Part shown: positions 18,172-29,325 of the stretch, piece after piece | How the letters are laid out: every line of letters starts with the position of its first letter | Numbering within the stretch: position 1 is the stretch's first letter | Assembly: GCA_021730635.1 (NCBI GenBank) | Contig: JAJNNC010000005.1 | Location: forward strand, 248,001-312,000 | Direction of reading: 5' to 3' | DNA length: 64,000 nucleotides | DNA from: Catalimonadaceae bacterium JC749 | GTDB taxonomy: Bacteria > Bacteroidota > Bacteroidia > Cytophagales > Cyclobacteriaceae | Notes under the pieces: generated by a model | Told to the model about the DNA's origin: nothing | Database searches by the model: none | What the model saw: the letters and a program-made list of their open reading frames with translations, nothing else | Position numbers and translations under genes: made by a program

Positions 18172-21100
18172 ATGAAAAAAAACAAGCGATACTGGAAAGG
18201 ACTTGAGGAGTTGCGAAATGATCCGGAATTGGTAAAACGTGCCGATAAAGAATTTCCTGACTATTTACCTATTTCAGAAAGCAAAAGAAACGGAGAAGAA
18301 GGTAGCTCGAGAAGGGATTTTCTAAAGATGATGGGCTTCGGCATCAGCGCCGCTACGCTGGCAGCTTGTGAAGCTCCCGTTAAAAAGGCCATCCCTTATG
18401 TAGTAAAGCCTGTAGATGTTGATGTTACCATTCCCAATTATTATGCCTCTACCTACCTGGACGGAGGCGATTACTGTTCTATCGTCGTAAAAACCCGGGA
18501 AGGAAGGCCTATCAAGGTCAATGGTAATGATCTTTCCAGGGTTACTTCCGGTGGAACCAGTGCCCAGGTACAGGCTTCTGTCCTGTCTCTGTATGATAAA
18601 CAGCGTTTACAGGGACCTGTTGCCAATGGGCAGCCAGTGAGTTGGAGTGAACTGGATCAGAATGTTAGTGCTCAATGGCGTAGTGCCGGAGGTCAGCGGG
18701 TGATTGTCAGTTATACAGTGCTGAGCCCTTCCACGCAGGCAGCCATCAACGCATTGGTGGAAGCTTTTCCCGGAACGCAGCATATCATGTACGATCCTCA
18801 ACCTGCCGATGGAATGCTGGCTGCCAACAAAGCCATGTTTGGTAAAGCCGTACTGCCCACTTACGACTTCAGTCAGGCTAATGTGATTGTCAGCTTTGGG
18901 GCCGACTTTCTGGGCACCTGGGTGGCTCCTATCAGTTATGCCAAGCAATACGCTACGACAAGAAAACTCAATAAAAATAAAAAGAGCATGTCGAGGCACT
19001 ATCAGTTTGAGTCTAACCTCTCGCTGACTGGTGCCAATGCCGACTATCGTACCCCTATCAAGCCTTCCCAGGAAGGCCTCGTTATAGGGCAGCTCTATAA
19101 TCTGATAGCTGCCAAAGCAGGAGGCAGTGCTGCAAACTTCACAAAAACAGATGAAATTCCGAACCTGCAAAAGGCCGCAAATGATCTGTTAAATGCCAGA
19201 GGCGCTTCATTGGTCGTTTCTGGCTCTAATGATCCGGCCGTGCAGATGGTAGTGAATCAAATTAACCAGTTGCTGGGCAACTATGGCACTACCCTTACCA
19301 TGGATCAGGCTTCTTATTATAGAAGAGGATCAACGGCTGCCCTCGAACGGCTGGTACAGGATGCCCAGGCAGGTAGAGTAGGAGGCGTTATCTTTTACAA
19401 TTGCAATCCTGCCTATGATTACTTTGGCGCTGCTTCTTTGGTAGAAGCTCTGAGTAAGGTGAAGGTAAAGATTGCCACATCGGATCGTATTGATGAAACC
19501 AGTGCCCTGGCAGATTTTATCGCACCCGATCATCATTACCTGGAATCATGGAATGATGCAGAACCGCAGCAGGGGCAATTCAGTTTGGCACAACCTACCA
19601 TCACGCCCATCTTTGATACACGCCAGGCACAAAGTTCCTTGCTTACCTGGGCGGGAAGTAGTGAAACCAACTATTACAATTTTCTGAGAAGCCGCTGGCG
19701 CGAGAATCTGTTCGGTACACAGTCAGAGGATACAGATTTTGATCGCTTCTGGGATCGTGCATTATATAATGGAGTTTTGGAAGCAGAAGGTACTAGCCTT
19801 CTGACTGCCGGTGCCGATGACAGTAGTTTTGCCAATGTAGGAACCAGTGTGGCAGCGTTAGCCAGCACTATCAATAACAACTACAAAGGGGGTGAAGGGG
19901 TAGAACTGGTGCTCTACCAGAAAGTAGCTATCGGCAGTGGAAGGCAAGCCAACAACCCCTGGTTGCAGGAAATGCCCGATCCTATTACTAAAACTACCTG
20001 GGATAATTATCTTACCATCCCCCAGAGCATGGCTAGCGAGATGGAGATCACCACCAAAGAAGGTTTTACCGGTCTCGTACAGCTGACGGTCAATGGGCAG
20101 TCGTATCGAATGCCGGTAGTGGTACAGCCGGGACAAGCACCGGGTACGGTAGGCATAGCAGTAGGTTATGGAAGAAACCGTGCCGGTAAAGTGGCCGATC
20201 AACTGGGTGTGAATGCCTATCCGATGGCCAGCAAAGTCAATGGTTCGTTTGTATATTTCAACGCCGGGGAAGTAACAGTAGAGAACCTGGATGAAGAATA
20301 CCGGCTGGCACAGACCCAAACGCACGAAACTTTCATGGGGCGCGAGACGGTCATTCAGGATGCCGTATTGGCAGAGTACCAGGAAGATCCTAAAGCGGGT
20401 CGTTTTGAATACGAATTAGAAACCTCTGAAGGGCCCAAGCCTCCGGAAGATATCTCTTTGTGGCATGGCCATAAATACCCTAACCACCATTGGATGATGG
20501 CCATCGACCTGAATAGCTGTATAGGTTGTGCCGCTTGTACAATCTCCTGCCAGGTGGAAAATAACGTGCCGGTGGTTGGAAAACAGGAAGTGATCAACCG
20601 CCGGGAAATGCACTGGCTGAGGATCGACAGGTACTACAGCAGCGATGAAGTGAGCGATGCCAAAGAAATGGAAAAGGCATCTGCGAATCCGGAAGTGGTT
20701 TTTCAACCTATGTTGTGCCAGCATTGTAATAACGCGCCTTGCGAAACAGTGTGTCCGGTGCTCGCTACCACCCACAGCACGGAAGGGCTTAACCAAATGA
20801 CCTATAACCGCTGTATCGGGACCCGATATTGCGCCAACAACTGTCCTTATAAAGTAAGACGCTTCAACTGGTTCAAGTACCACGACAACGAACAATTTGC
20901 AGCTGTCAATGTTGCTATGAATACAGATTTAGGCAAAATGGTATTGAACCCGGATGTCACAGTACGGTCCAGAGGAGTCATGGAAAAATGTACCTTCTGT
21001 GTACAGCGGATTCAGCTGGGCAAACTGGAAGCCAGAAAGCAGGGCAGAAGGCCTCAGGATGGCGAGATTGATACAGCCTGTGCGGAAGCCTGTCCGACTG

Positions 21101-21270
21101 ATGCTATTTTGTTTGGTGATGCGAACGATCCTACCAGCAAAATTTCTCAGCTGATCAACGAAGAAACAGAAGGCCGCGCCTATCATGTATTGCAAGAAAT
21201 ACGCGTCAGTCCGAATATCTATTATCTGACCAAGATTAGAAACAAAGACCAAGAAGAAACTAACGCTTAA
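18172..21270 (+). CDS. actB: alternative complex III subunit ActB, molybdopterin-oxidoreductase-like plus iron-sulfur domain
   Basis: The ATG at 18172 is preferred to a TTG at 18145, giving 1032 residues. A twin-arginine motif ([13 protein letters not shown], Arg47-48) precedes a lipobox-like LAAC, so the protein is probably Tat-exported and lipid-anchored. The first 700 residues are like molybdopterin oxidoreductases, but in this family no cofactor is bound. From about residue 783 there are ferredoxin-like cysteine clusters: [39 protein letters not shown] and CAEAC. These should hold one 3Fe-4S and three 4Fe-4S clusters. It is the second gene of the operon. Confidence 0.94.
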   Translation: MKKNKRYWKGLEELRNDPELVKRADKEFPDYLPISESKRNGEEGSSRRDFLKMMGFGISAATLAACEAPVKKAIPYVVKPVDVDVTIPNYYASTYLDGGDYCSIVVKTREGRPIKVNGNDLSRVTSGGTSAQVQASVLSLYDKQRLQGPVANGQPVSWSELDQNVSAQWRSAGGQRVIVSYTVLSPSTQAAINALVEAFPGTQHIMYDPQPADGMLAANKAMFGKAVLPTYDFSQANVIVSFGADFLGTWVAPISYAKQYATTRKLNKNKKSMSRHYQFESNLSLTGANADYRTPIKPSQEGLVIGQLYNLIAAKAGGSAANFTKTDEIPNLQKAANDLLNARGASLVVSGSNDPAVQMVVNQINQLLGNYGTTLTMDQASYYRRGSTAALERLVQDAQAGRVGGVIFYNCNPAYDYFGAASLVEALSKVKVKIATSDRIDETSALADFIAPDHHYLESWNDAEPQQGQFSLAQPTITPIFDTRQAQSSLLTWAGSSETNYYNFLRSRWRENLFGTQSEDTDFDRFWDRALYNGVLEAEGTSLLTAGADDSSFANVGTSVAALASTINNNYKGGEGVELVLYQKVAIGSGRQANNPWLQEMPDPITKTTWDNYLTIPQSMASEMEITTKEGFTGLVQLTVNGQSYRMPVVVQPGQAPGTVGIAVGYGRNRAGKVADQLGVNAYPMASKVNGSFVYFNAGEVTVENLDEEYRLAQTQTHETFMGRETVIQDAVLAEYQEDPKAGRFEYELETSEGPKPPEDISLWHGHKYPNHHWMMAIDLNSCIGCAACTISCQVENNVPVVGKQEVINRREMHWLRIDRYYSSDEVSDAKEMEKASANPEVVFQPMLCQHCNNAPCETVCPVLATTHSTEGLNQMTYNRCIGTRYCANNCPYKVRRFNWFKYHDNEQFAAVNVAMNTDLGKMVLNPDVTVRSRGVMEKCTFCVQRIQLGKLEARKQGRRPQDGEIDTACAEACPTDAILFGDANDPTSKISQLINEETEGRAYHVLQEIRVSPNIYYLTKIRNKDQEETNA

Positions 21271-21281
21271 ATCATTTATAT

Positions 21282-22700
21282 ATGGAAGTGACTACTTCGC
21301 CCGTACGAGACCCCCTGATTACCGGAAGGAAGACCCTACATGATATTACCCACGATATTAGTTACCAGGTGGAAAGAAAACCTACCGTCTCCTGGTTGTT
21401 GGCATTGGCTACCTCCCTGGGTGTATTGGCGATAGGGCTCTATGCCGTTTGGAGAACCGTCTGGGATGGTATTGGTATGTGGGGAAATAATAAGACAGTC
21501 GGTTGGGCCTGGGACATTACCAACTTTGTATGGTGGGTAGGTATTGGCCACGCCGGTACGCTGATTTCAGCCATTTTGCTTTTATTCAGACAGCGGTGGA
21601 GAAACTCTATCAACCGGGCGGCAGAAGCCATGACGATCTTCGCTGTGATCTGTGCTGCTATGTTCCCTATATTGCACACCGGCAGACCCTGGCTGGCCCT
21701 TTACTGGATGTTTCCTTTACCCAATGTATTTGGCTCGCTTTGGATAGACTTTAACTCTCCTCTGGTATGGGACGTATTCGCCATTAGTACTTACTTTACC
21801 GTTTCCCTTGTATTCTGGTATATTGGATTAATTCCTGATTTTGCTACTATCCGTGACCGTGCCAAGGGCATCGTTTCCAGAACCATCTATGGCGCGTTGA
21901 GCTTTGGTTGGACCGGTGGAGCCAAAACCTGGGAACGATATGAATCTATCTCTCTGATCCTGGCAGGTTTGGCCACGCCGCTGGTACTTTCCGTGCATAC
22001 TATCGTATCTTTTGACTTTGCCACATCGGTCATACCCGGTTGGCATACCACTATCTTTCCGCCCTACTTCGTGGCTGGGGCTATTTTCTCTGGTTTTGCG
22101 ATGGTGTTGACCTTGATGCTCATTACCCGAAGGGTGTATAGACTGGAAGACTACATTACCATACAACATATTGAGTTGATGAACATTGTCATCATCGTAA
22201 CAGGCTCTATTGTTGGGGTCGCTTACCTGACAGAGCTTTTTATGGCTTGGTATTCAGGGGTAGAATATGAGCAGTATGCTTTCCTGAACCGTGCCACCGG
22301 TCCGTACTGGTGGGCTTATGCCACGATGATGACCTGTAACGTGGTATCTCCTCAGCTATTCTGGTTCAAGAAAATCAGAACAAGCATCGTTGCAACCTTT
22401 GTGCTTTCTATTGTGGTGAACATCGGGATGTGGTTTGAACGATTTGTGATCATTGTCACTTCTCTGCACCGAGATTATCTGCCTTCCAGTTGGGTGATGT
22501 TCTATCCTACTTTATATGATGTAGGTGTCTATATGTTCACCTTTGGATTGTTCTTCACGCTTTTCTTTCTGTTTGCTAAATTCTTCCCGGTGATTAACAT
22601 GGCAGAAGTAAAAACTATTCTGAAGTCCACTTCTGACAATCCGGCGAAACATCATAAAACAGAGGTTGGTGAAAAAGATGTTGCAACGCAAAAAATATAA
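21282..22700 (+). CDS. actC: alternative complex III subunit ActC, NrfD-like membrane protein
   Basis: This 472-residue protein has about ten membrane helices and belongs to the NrfD/PsrC family. [20 protein letters not shown] (residues 88-107) and the [11 protein letters not shown] segment are typical of the quinol-binding ActC subunit. It lies 11 bases after actB and precedes actD. In the complex it anchors ActB and forms one of two quinol sites and proton paths. Its length and order are normal for Bacteroidota. Confidence 0.94.
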   Translation: MEVTTSPVRDPLITGRKTLHDITHDISYQVERKPTVSWLLALATSLGVLAIGLYAVWRTVWDGIGMWGNNKTVGWAWDITNFVWWVGIGHAGTLISAILLLFRQRWRNSINRAAEAMTIFAVICAAMFPILHTGRPWLALYWMFPLPNVFGSLWIDFNSPLVWDVFAISTYFTVSLVFWYIGLIPDFATIRDRAKGIVSRTIYGALSFGWTGGAKTWERYESISLILAGLATPLVLSVHTIVSFDFATSVIPGWHTTIFPPYFVAGAIFSGFAMVLTLMLITRRVYRLEDYITIQHIELMNIVIIVTGSIVGVAYLTELFMAWYSGVEYEQYAFLNRATGPYWWAYATMMTCNVVSPQLFWFKKIRTSIVATFVLSIVVNIGMWFERFVIIVTSLHRDYLPSSWVMFYPTLYDVGVYMFTFGLFFTLFFLFAKFFPVINMAEVKTILKSTSDNPAKHHKTEVGEKDVATQKI

Positions 22701-22712
22701 AGACAAAGAAAA

Positions 22713-23237
22713 ATGGAAAAAAGTCGCTACTTAGTGGGCATATTTGATGATGAAGATATACTGATTAGTGCGGTAAAGAGCATCCGGGAGGCGGGCGTAA
22801 GAATTCATGAATGTTATACTCCCTATCCGGTGCATGGATTAGGACATGCCCTGGGCTATAGAAGATCCAGATTACCCGTGGCCGCTTTCATTTTTGGCCT
22901 GACCGGTACTATCTTAGCCCTTTTAATGCAGTATTATATGCATGGCTTCGATTGGCCTATGATCATCGGTGGGAAAGATTATACTTCCCTTCCTCCCTTC
23001 ATTCCGGTCACCTTTGAGGTTACGGTGCTGATTTCTTCGTTAGGGATGGTTACCGTTTTTATGATTATCAGTGATTTAAGACCCTATGGTAAAGCCAAGG
23101 TATTTGATCTGAGAGCTACCGACGATAAAATGGTGATGGCGATAGATCTTTCCAGAAACAAAAAGATGAAACTGGAAAATATCAAAAATATTCTGACCAC
23201 GGCGGGAGCCTCAGAAATTCATGAGAAAAGCCTCTAA
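22713..23237 (+). CDS. actD: alternative complex III subunit ActD (DUF3341)
   Basis: The 174-residue protein has an N-terminal soluble segment (RYLVGIFDDEDILISAVKSI, residues 5-24), two membrane helices (FIFGLTGTILALLMQYYM and VLISSLGMVTVFMII) and a short C-terminal domain. This is the DUF3341 architecture of ActD. It lies 12 bases after actC. It is a structural subunit without cofactors. Confidence 0.92.
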   Translation: MEKSRYLVGIFDDEDILISAVKSIREAGVRIHECYTPYPVHGLGHALGYRRSRLPVAAFIFGLTGTILALLMQYYMHGFDWPMIIGGKDYTSLPPFIPVTFEVTVLISSLGMVTVFMIISDLRPYGKAKVFDLRATDDKMVMAIDLSRNKKMKLENIKNILTTAGASEIHEKSL

Positions 23238-23252
23238 TTGATAGTAATAAAC

Positions 23253-23909
23253 ATGGTAAAAAGATTTTGTTTGTACAGTTTTTTGGTAGTGATGATCCTG
23301 ATTGCTGGCTGTGAAGCCCAGGGAGATTATCAAGGATTAGAATTTTCACCCCAGATGTATCATTCGGTTCCTTATGAACCCCTAACGCAGGTTACTGATC
23401 GAGAGGCTGGTGAATGGACGAGTTCTCTGGACGATGGTGTGGGTGAATTTTACAACTCAAATCCGAACAATCCCTACGCGATGAATGTAAGGATACCTCC
23501 TGCCAATACGGTCAGAAGAAATTCGGATCATTACAATCCCTCGGCAGAAGCGTTGACAGATGTTTACCTTCCTTACAGAATTCCTGCCGACAGTCTGGAA
23601 TATGCAGCCCGGACGCTAAAAAATCCATTGGAAGTTTCTGATGAAGTGGTCGCTGACGGACAAGCACTGTATGCCTCTTTCTGCTACCCTTGCCATGGGG
23701 GAGCTGGCAAAGGCGATGGTCCGGTGGGCGTGGTCTACAAAGGGGTACCTGCTTTCAATGTGGGGAGATACAGAGACCTGACAGAGGGACATGTATTTCA
23801 TGTGATCACCTACGGACAGGGGAGGATGGGAGCTTATGGCTCACAGGTTTCTCAGGAAGAACGTTGGAAGATTACACGTTATGTACAGACCCTGCAACAA
23901 CAACCATAA
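23253..23909 (+). CDS. actE: alternative complex III subunit ActE, monoheme cytochrome c lipoprotein
   Basis: ATG 23253 is chosen over a TTG at 23238 that abuts the actD stop. It gives a lipoprotein signal (FLVVMILIAGC) and 218 residues. One heme c site is present (CYPCHGGAGKGDGPV), and methionine candidates for the sixth ligand lie in QGRMGAYG. It would sit on the periplasmic face and hand electrons on to the oxidase or to ActA. The spacing to its neighbours fits one operon. Confidence 0.92.
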   Translation: MVKRFCLYSFLVVMILIAGCEAQGDYQGLEFSPQMYHSVPYEPLTQVTDREAGEWTSSLDDGVGEFYNSNPNNPYAMNVRIPPANTVRRNSDHYNPSAEALTDVYLPYRIPADSLEYAARTLKNPLEVSDEVVADGQALYASFCYPCHGGAGKGDGPVGVVYKGVPAFNVGRYRDLTEGHVFHVITYGQGRMGAYGSQVSQEERWKITRYVQTLQQQP

Positions 23910-23957
23910 GCCTGAATATTCAATAAACTTAGCACACAATAAAAGTTGCTCTAAGCA

Positions 23958-25220
23958 ATGATACAAGAAGAAAAATTTCAGTTAACTCCCAGCATCCGGA
24001 AAAAGTTATTGACCTATGGTGGGGTAGGACTAGGATTACTCATCTTAGGTATTCTCTTTTTAATTTTTGGTGGACAAAGTCACGGTGCGGAAGCGCACGC
24101 CGGCAGCGAAGGTGGTCATGCCGAATTCCACTGGTATAACCGGTTGTTTGCCAACCTGTGGATCAACAATGTCTATTTTACCGGCCTGGCCATTATCGGT
24201 GTTTTCTTTGTGGCTATCCAGTATGTGTCCCAGGCAGGTTGGTCTGTCCTGATCAAAAGGATTCCAGAAGCCTTTGGTGCCTGGCTGCCCTATGCCGGTG
24301 TGCTCATGCTATTGGTATTCCTGGTAGGTGGTCACAGTATCTTCCATTGGACACACAGCGAATTGTATGATGAGAGTAACCCCGCTTACGATCCTATTAT
24401 TGCCGGTAAAAGAGGCTTCCTCAACTATCCGTTTTTTCTGATCCGGATGGTGGCCTACTTTGGCCTTTGGTATTTTCTCTTTCGGCTCATCCGAAAAGAA
24501 TCTCTGGCAGAAGATGTCAACGGTGGGGTATTACATTATCGTAAAATGATCAAATACTCAGCCATCTTTGTGGTTATTTTTGCCGTTACCTCTTCTACTT
24601 CTGCCTGGGATTGGGTATTGTCCATTGACACCCATTGGTTCAGTACTATGTTTGGCTGGTATGTTTTCGCCAGTTGGTTTGTCAACGGACTGGCTGTGGT
24701 GACCCTCATAGTAGTAATTCTCAGAGAGAATGGTTATCTCATGGCCATCAATTCCAACCACCTGCACGACCTAGGAAAGTTTATCTTTGCTTTCAGCATT
24801 TTCTGGACTTATATATGGTTTGGACAGTTCCTTTTGATCTACTATGCCAACATTCCGGAAGAGACTATTTACTTTGTAGAACGATTGGATAGCAGCTACT
24901 ATTCATCCATCTTTTTTGCCAATTTATTTATGAACTTCTTCTTTCCCTTCTTAGTTCTAATGACGAGGGATTCCAAACGGCACACCATCTTCCTAAAAGT
25001 GGCCTGCACGGTTGTAATAGTAGGGCATTGGATGGATTTCTATCTCATGATTACTCCTGGAACATTAGGTGAAAATGGAGGTTTTGGCCTGATAGAAGTG
25101 GGCTGTGCCTTAGTATATATTGCTGCCTTTTTACTGGTAGTATTGACTAACCTTTCCAAAGCACCTTTAGTGGCTAAAAACCACCCATTGTTACAAGAAA
25201 GTATTCATCATCATACATGA
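23958..25220 (+). CDS. actF: alternative complex III subunit ActF, NrfD-like membrane protein
   Basis: This 420-residue protein has about ten membrane helices and resembles ActC, as expected for the second NrfD-like subunit. A histidine-rich stretch after the first helix (SHGAEAHAGSEGGHAEFHWY) and the TSSTSAWDWVLSIDTHW segment mark the family. It follows actE by 48 bases and precedes the oxidase subunit II gene by 35 bases. Confidence 0.93.
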   Translation: MIQEEKFQLTPSIRKKLLTYGGVGLGLLILGILFLIFGGQSHGAEAHAGSEGGHAEFHWYNRLFANLWINNVYFTGLAIIGVFFVAIQYVSQAGWSVLIKRIPEAFGAWLPYAGVLMLLVFLVGGHSIFHWTHSELYDESNPAYDPIIAGKRGFLNYPFFLIRMVAYFGLWYFLFRLIRKESLAEDVNGGVLHYRKMIKYSAIFVVIFAVTSSTSAWDWVLSIDTHWFSTMFGWYVFASWFVNGLAVVTLIVVILRENGYLMAINSNHLHDLGKFIFAFSIFWTYIWFGQFLLIYYANIPEETIYFVERLDSSYYSSIFFANLFMNFFFPFLVLMTRDSKRHTIFLKVACTVVIVGHWMDFYLMITPGTLGENGGFGLIEVGCALVYIAAFLLVVLTNLSKAPLVAKNHPLLQESIHHHT

Positions 25221-25255
25221 TCATTTTTCATACATTATAATTTACAGCTATTTAT

Positions 25256-26320
25256 ATGACAGGTTTAATCGTCGGTATTGGTGTTATTCTGGTAGTGGTT
25301 ATCTTGTTTACCATTTTCAGAATTCTCAGACTGATTAATATTGCACGAGGCAGCGATAAAAAGCAGGCATCTTCCGGAAACAAAGCGAACGCCTATCTGA
25401 TGCTGGGCTTTCTGATCGTATCTGCCATATTGTTAACGTGGTATTCTGTAGATGAATTTGAGACATATACAGTACCCGTCGCTTCTATTCATGGCGTTGA
25501 AGTAGACCGTATCTTCTGGATTACTATGATTGTAACCGGAGTTGTATTTGTCGTGACCCAGATCTTGTTGTTTTATTTCTCATACCATTACCGGTATCGG
25601 GAAGACCGTAAGGCGCTCTATTATCCGGACAATAGCAGGCTTGAAGTAGTATGGACCATCATTCCGGCCATTGTCTTGTCTCTATTGGTATTCTCGGGTT
25701 GGAAAGTCTGGACTGATATCACAGCGGCTGCCCCGGAAGATGCGGAAGAGATTGAGATTCTTGGGTATCAATTTGCCTGGACGGCTCGTTACCCGGGTAA
25801 GGATGACCAACTGGGCAACTTTGACTATCGTTTGATCGACGCTGAAAATCAGTGGGGTATGGATTTTACCGACCGCTCTTCCTTCGACGATTTCTCTCCT
25901 CTTGAAATACATATTCCCAAAGGGAAACCGGTGTTGTTTAAGATCCGGGCACGCGATGTACTGCACAGTGTGTATATTCCTGAATTCAGGCTCAAACAGG
26001 ATGCTGTGCCAGGGATGCCCACCCGCTTTTGGTTTGTGGCTACCAAATCTACCGCTGAAATGAGGGAAGAAACAGGCGACCCTGACTTTAACTATCATAT
26101 CTACTGTACGGAGGTGTGTGGCAGAGGCCATTTTTCTATGCGGGTCAGGTTGGTAGTAGATGAACTGGAAGATTATATGGCCTGGAAGGCAGAACAACAA
26201 CCCTGGTTGCAGGCAAATCCTGACTATCTGGCCAAAGTACCCCATGATCTGAAGGAGGTAGCCGTGATTAGTGCCGGCCTGGATCAGTTAGAGAACAATC
26301 AAGCAGAAAAAGAAAACTAA
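25256..26320 (+). CDS. coxB: cytochrome c oxidase subunit II
   Basis: The 354-residue protein has three N-terminal hydrophobic segments, one more than the usual hairpin, followed by a periplasmic cupredoxin domain. The CuA site is complete: the histidine in VLHSVYIPEF, then CTEVCGRGHFSM with both cysteines, the glutamate, the histidine and the methionine. There is no heme c motif, so it is not a caa3-type fusion. It probably takes electrons from alternative complex III cytochrome domains, since its gene follows actF directly. Confidence 0.96.
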   Translation: MTGLIVGIGVILVVVILFTIFRILRLINIARGSDKKQASSGNKANAYLMLGFLIVSAILLTWYSVDEFETYTVPVASIHGVEVDRIFWITMIVTGVVFVVTQILLFYFSYHYRYREDRKALYYPDNSRLEVVWTIIPAIVLSLLVFSGWKVWTDITAAAPEDAEEIEILGYQFAWTARYPGKDDQLGNFDYRLIDAENQWGMDFTDRSSFDDFSPLEIHIPKGKPVLFKIRARDVLHSVYIPEFRLKQDAVPGMPTRFWFVATKSTAEMREETGDPDFNYHIYCTEVCGRGHFSMRVRLVVDELEDYMAWKAEQQPWLQANPDYLAKVPHDLKEVAVISAGLDQLENNQAEKEN

Positions 26321-26342
26321 GAAAAAATTATAATATATACCT

Positions 26343-28232
26343 ATGGCGACGACACAGGATCAAACCTACCATGAGGAGGGGACGTTGACCCACGATATGC
26401 ATGAGGAAGAGCATCATCATGGTAATTTTATCACCACCTATATTTTTAGTACTGACCACAAGATGATCTCCAAACAGTACCTGCTGACAGGTATTATCTG
26501 GGCTTTCATCGGAGGATTGCTTTCTATCCTTTTCCGTCTGCAGTTGGGTTTCCCCGAAATGGATATGACATTTCTGAAGCCTTTGCTGGGCAAATGGATC
26601 ACCGATACAGGTACGCTGGACCCCAACTTTTATCTGGCTTTGGTCACCATGCACGGTACCATTATGGTATTTTTCGTGCTCACCGCCGGGTTAAGTGGTA
26701 CTTTCAGTAACTTTCTGATTCCTTTACAAATTGGAGCCAGGGATATGGCTTCGCCATTCCTGAACATGCTTTCATACTGGTTTTTCTTTCTGGCCAGTGT
26801 CATCATGTTTGCTTCCCTCTTTCTGGAAAGCGGCCCTGCTGCCGGAGGGTGGGTTATTTATCCGCCACTCAGTGCTTTACCGCAGGCCATCCCAGGGTCT
26901 GAATCAGGGATGACTTTCTGGTTAGTATCCATGGCTTTGTTTATCGCTTCCCAGTTGATGGCAGGGATAAACTATATTACGACCGTCATCAACATGCGGA
27001 CCCTGGGGATGTCATTCTCTCGGTTGCCCCTCACCATTTGGGCCCTGTTTCTCACGGCAGTGATCGGGTTGTTATCATTTCCAGTATTGTTTGCGGCAGC
27101 CTTGTTGTTGATTTTCGACCGTAGCTTTGGTACCAGCTTTTATTTATCTGAAATTTATATCAACGGAGAAGCGCTACCCAATATTGGTGGTAGCCCAATA
27201 CTTTTCCAGCACCTGTTTTGGTTCCTGGGGCACCCTGAAGTATATATTGTATTGCTTCCTGCTTTGGGTATCACTTCGGAAATTATCGCCACCAACTCCC
27301 GGAAACCTATATTCGGATATCGGGCCATGGTGGGGTCATTGCTGGGGATCACCATTTTATCCTTTGTGGTATGGGCGCACCATATGTTTGTTTCCGGTCT
27401 GAATCCTTTCCTGGGCTCTATCTTTATGTTTCTGACGCTGATCATTGCAGTACCTTCTGCGGTGAAGGTGTTTAACTATCTGACTACCCTTTGGAAAGGA
27501 AATATTGTGTTCACACCGGCTATGTTGTTTTCCATTGGGTTGGTATCTGTCTTTATCTCTGGAGGTATTACAGGAATTTTCCTGGGTAATTCAGCCATAG
27601 ATATTCAGCTTCATGATACTTACTTTGTGGTGGCGCATTTTCACCTGGTGATGGGAAGTGCCTCCTTCTTTGGCCTGATGGCAGGGGTGTATCATTGGTT
27701 TCCAAAAATGTTTGGCCGTATGATGGATAAACAACTAGGGTATATCCATTTCTGGGCTACTTTTATTGGCGTATACGCCGTATTCTTCCCCATGCATTAT
27801 ATCGGTATTGATGGTTTCCCCAGGAGATATTATTCTTTCTCCACTTTTGATTCCTTCAACACTTTTGCCGACCTGAACATGTATATCAGTATTGCGGCTA
27901 TCATTACTTTCACCGCGCAGGCTATATTCGCCTTTAACTTTTTCTACAGTATGTTCAGAGGCAGGTTAGCACCCGCCAATCCCTGGAAATCTAATACATT
28001 GGAGTGGACCACACCCCGACACCCAGGGCATGGCAACTGGCCCGGAGAAATTCCATCAGTCTACCGTTGGCCCTATGACTATAGTAAACCGCATGCGAAA
28101 GATGACTTTATTCCTCAGCATATTCCCTTCTCAGAAACCCCTGAATCTAACTTGCCGCATGAAAACAATCTGATAGGTATAGAACAGGAAGGGGAAGAGA
28201 CTTCAAAAGTGGATGAACCTAACGCAAAATAA
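26343..28232 (+). CDS. coxA: cytochrome c oxidase subunit I
   Basis: The 629-residue catalytic subunit has 12 or more membrane helices. GHPEVYIVLLPALG contains the CuB histidine and the cross-linked tyrosine. HHMFVSGLNP holds the next two CuB histidines, and VVAHFHLVMG holds the ligands of high-spin and low-spin heme. The HGTIMVFFVL segment carries the other low-spin heme ligand. These are A-type heme-copper oxidase features. The gene overlaps ctaA by 20 bases. Confidence 0.97.
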   Translation: MATTQDQTYHEEGTLTHDMHEEEHHHGNFITTYIFSTDHKMISKQYLLTGIIWAFIGGLLSILFRLQLGFPEMDMTFLKPLLGKWITDTGTLDPNFYLALVTMHGTIMVFFVLTAGLSGTFSNFLIPLQIGARDMASPFLNMLSYWFFFLASVIMFASLFLESGPAAGGWVIYPPLSALPQAIPGSESGMTFWLVSMALFIASQLMAGINYITTVINMRTLGMSFSRLPLTIWALFLTAVIGLLSFPVLFAAALLLIFDRSFGTSFYLSEIYINGEALPNIGGSPILFQHLFWFLGHPEVYIVLLPALGITSEIIATNSRKPIFGYRAMVGSLLGITILSFVVWAHHMFVSGLNPFLGSIFMFLTLIIAVPSAVKVFNYLTTLWKGNIVFTPAMLFSIGLVSVFISGGITGIFLGNSAIDIQLHDTYFVVAHFHLVMGSASFFGLMAGVYHWFPKMFGRMMDKQLGYIHFWATFIGVYAVFFPMHYIGIDGFPRRYYSFSTFDSFNTFADLNMYISIAAIITFTAQAIFAFNFFYSMFRGRLAPANPWKSNTLEWTTPRHPGHGNWPGEIPSVYRWPYDYSKPHAKDDFIPQHIPFSETPESNLPHENNLIGIEQEGEETSKVDEPNAK

Positions 28233-29325
28233 AGTTAGCTATTTCAGAAAACTGAGTGTCGTGACGCTGGTCTCAGTCTACGTGCTGATATTGGTGGGGG
28301 GTATTGTGAGGAGTACTGGTGCAGGCATGGGATGCCCGGATTGGCCTAAGTGTTTTGGAAGTTGGGTGCCCCCTACAGCGGCAGACCAGCTTCCTACGGA
28401 TTACAAAAAAGTTTATTCCAGTCAACGGGCTGAAAAAAATGAAAGGTTGGTTCGTTACTTCCAGTTTATGGGATGGGATCAGCTGGCCCAAGACATTAGT
28501 CATGATCCTAGTATCTTGGATGAGGAGGACTTTAATGCCGTAAAAACCTGGACAGAGTATGTCAATCGTTTGGTGGGCGTTGTGGTGGGGCTATTGGTGT
28601 TTGCTACCTTTCTGTCTTCTTGGGCCTACTGGGGTAAAGACAAACCCATTGTTTTTTTCTCATTCTTTACCTTGCTGGCGGTAGGTTTTCAGGGTTGGAT
28701 TGGTTCTCTGGTAGTGTCAACCAACCTCCTTTCCTGGATGATCACCGTGCATATGTTGATAGCCCTGTTCATTTTGTGCTTACTCACTTATTTGGTGGTT
28801 CGCTCAAGAGCGGGTGAAATGCTTTCTCCCATGGTTTTTGCCTCCAGGCCAATTCACCTGGCACTGATCGTAGCTCTGGTATTAACTTTGGTTCAAATCA
28901 TTTTAGGAACCCAGGTCAGAGAGTCTGTAAATGAAGTGGCCAAAACATTTCATGATGAAAACAGGGAGCAATGGATAGGTCACCTGGATTGGGTATTTTA
29001 TGTGCACCGATCCTATTCTTTATTGCTTATCGGCGTTCATATTTTCCTTTTTTATAAAGCCCTGCAAATTTATGGGCGGAAAGGAAACTTAACTTTCTGG
29101 ATGATGGTACTGTTAGTGACAGTAGGGATTGAAGTAGCCAGTGGCGCTATCATGGCCTATTTTGCAATACCAAGATTTGCGCAGCCCTTGCATTTGTTCC
29201 TGGCTACTGTCACATTCGGTTTACAATTTTTCTTACTGTTAAAAATTAATAGCCATTGGCTGATGCCCTTAAAAATTTCTGACAATTCAAATAAGCAACA
29301 TGTTAGCTACCAAAACTACGGTTGA
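28213..29325 (+). CDS. ctaA: heme A synthase (COX15/CtaA family)
   Basis: The 370-residue membrane protein has eight helices. It has the family segment GGIVRSTGAGMGCPDWPKCFGSW (two cysteines in the first outside loop, within residues 24-46) and the heme-ligand histidines in HMLIALF, VHRSYSLLLIGVH and QPLHLFLA. It oxidises heme O to heme A for the oxidase. The start lies 20 bases inside coxA, which suggests translational coupling. The C terminus likewise overlaps ctaB. Confidence 0.94.
   Translation: MNLTQNKVSYFRKLSVVTLVSVYVLILVGGIVRSTGAGMGCPDWPKCFGSWVPPTAADQLPTDYKKVYSSQRAEKNERLVRYFQFMGWDQLAQDISHDPSILDEEDFNAVKTWTEYVNRLVGVVVGLLVFATFLSSWAYWGKDKPIVFFSFFTLLAVGFQGWIGSLVVSTNLLSWMITVHMLIALFILCLLTYLVVRSRAGEMLSPMVFASRPIHLALIVALVLTLVQIILGTQVRESVNEVAKTFHDENREQWIGHLDWVFYVHRSYSLLLIGVHIFLFYKALQIYGRKGNLTFWMMVLLVTVGIEVASGAIMAYFAIPRFAQPLHLFLATVTFGLQFFLLLKINSHWLMPLKISDNSNKQHVSYQNYG

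Noticed and set aside
18172-21270. Active molybdenum enzyme for ActB
   Set aside because: The gene order and C-terminal iron-sulfur clusters identify it as ActB, whose family does not bind the molybdenum cofactor.
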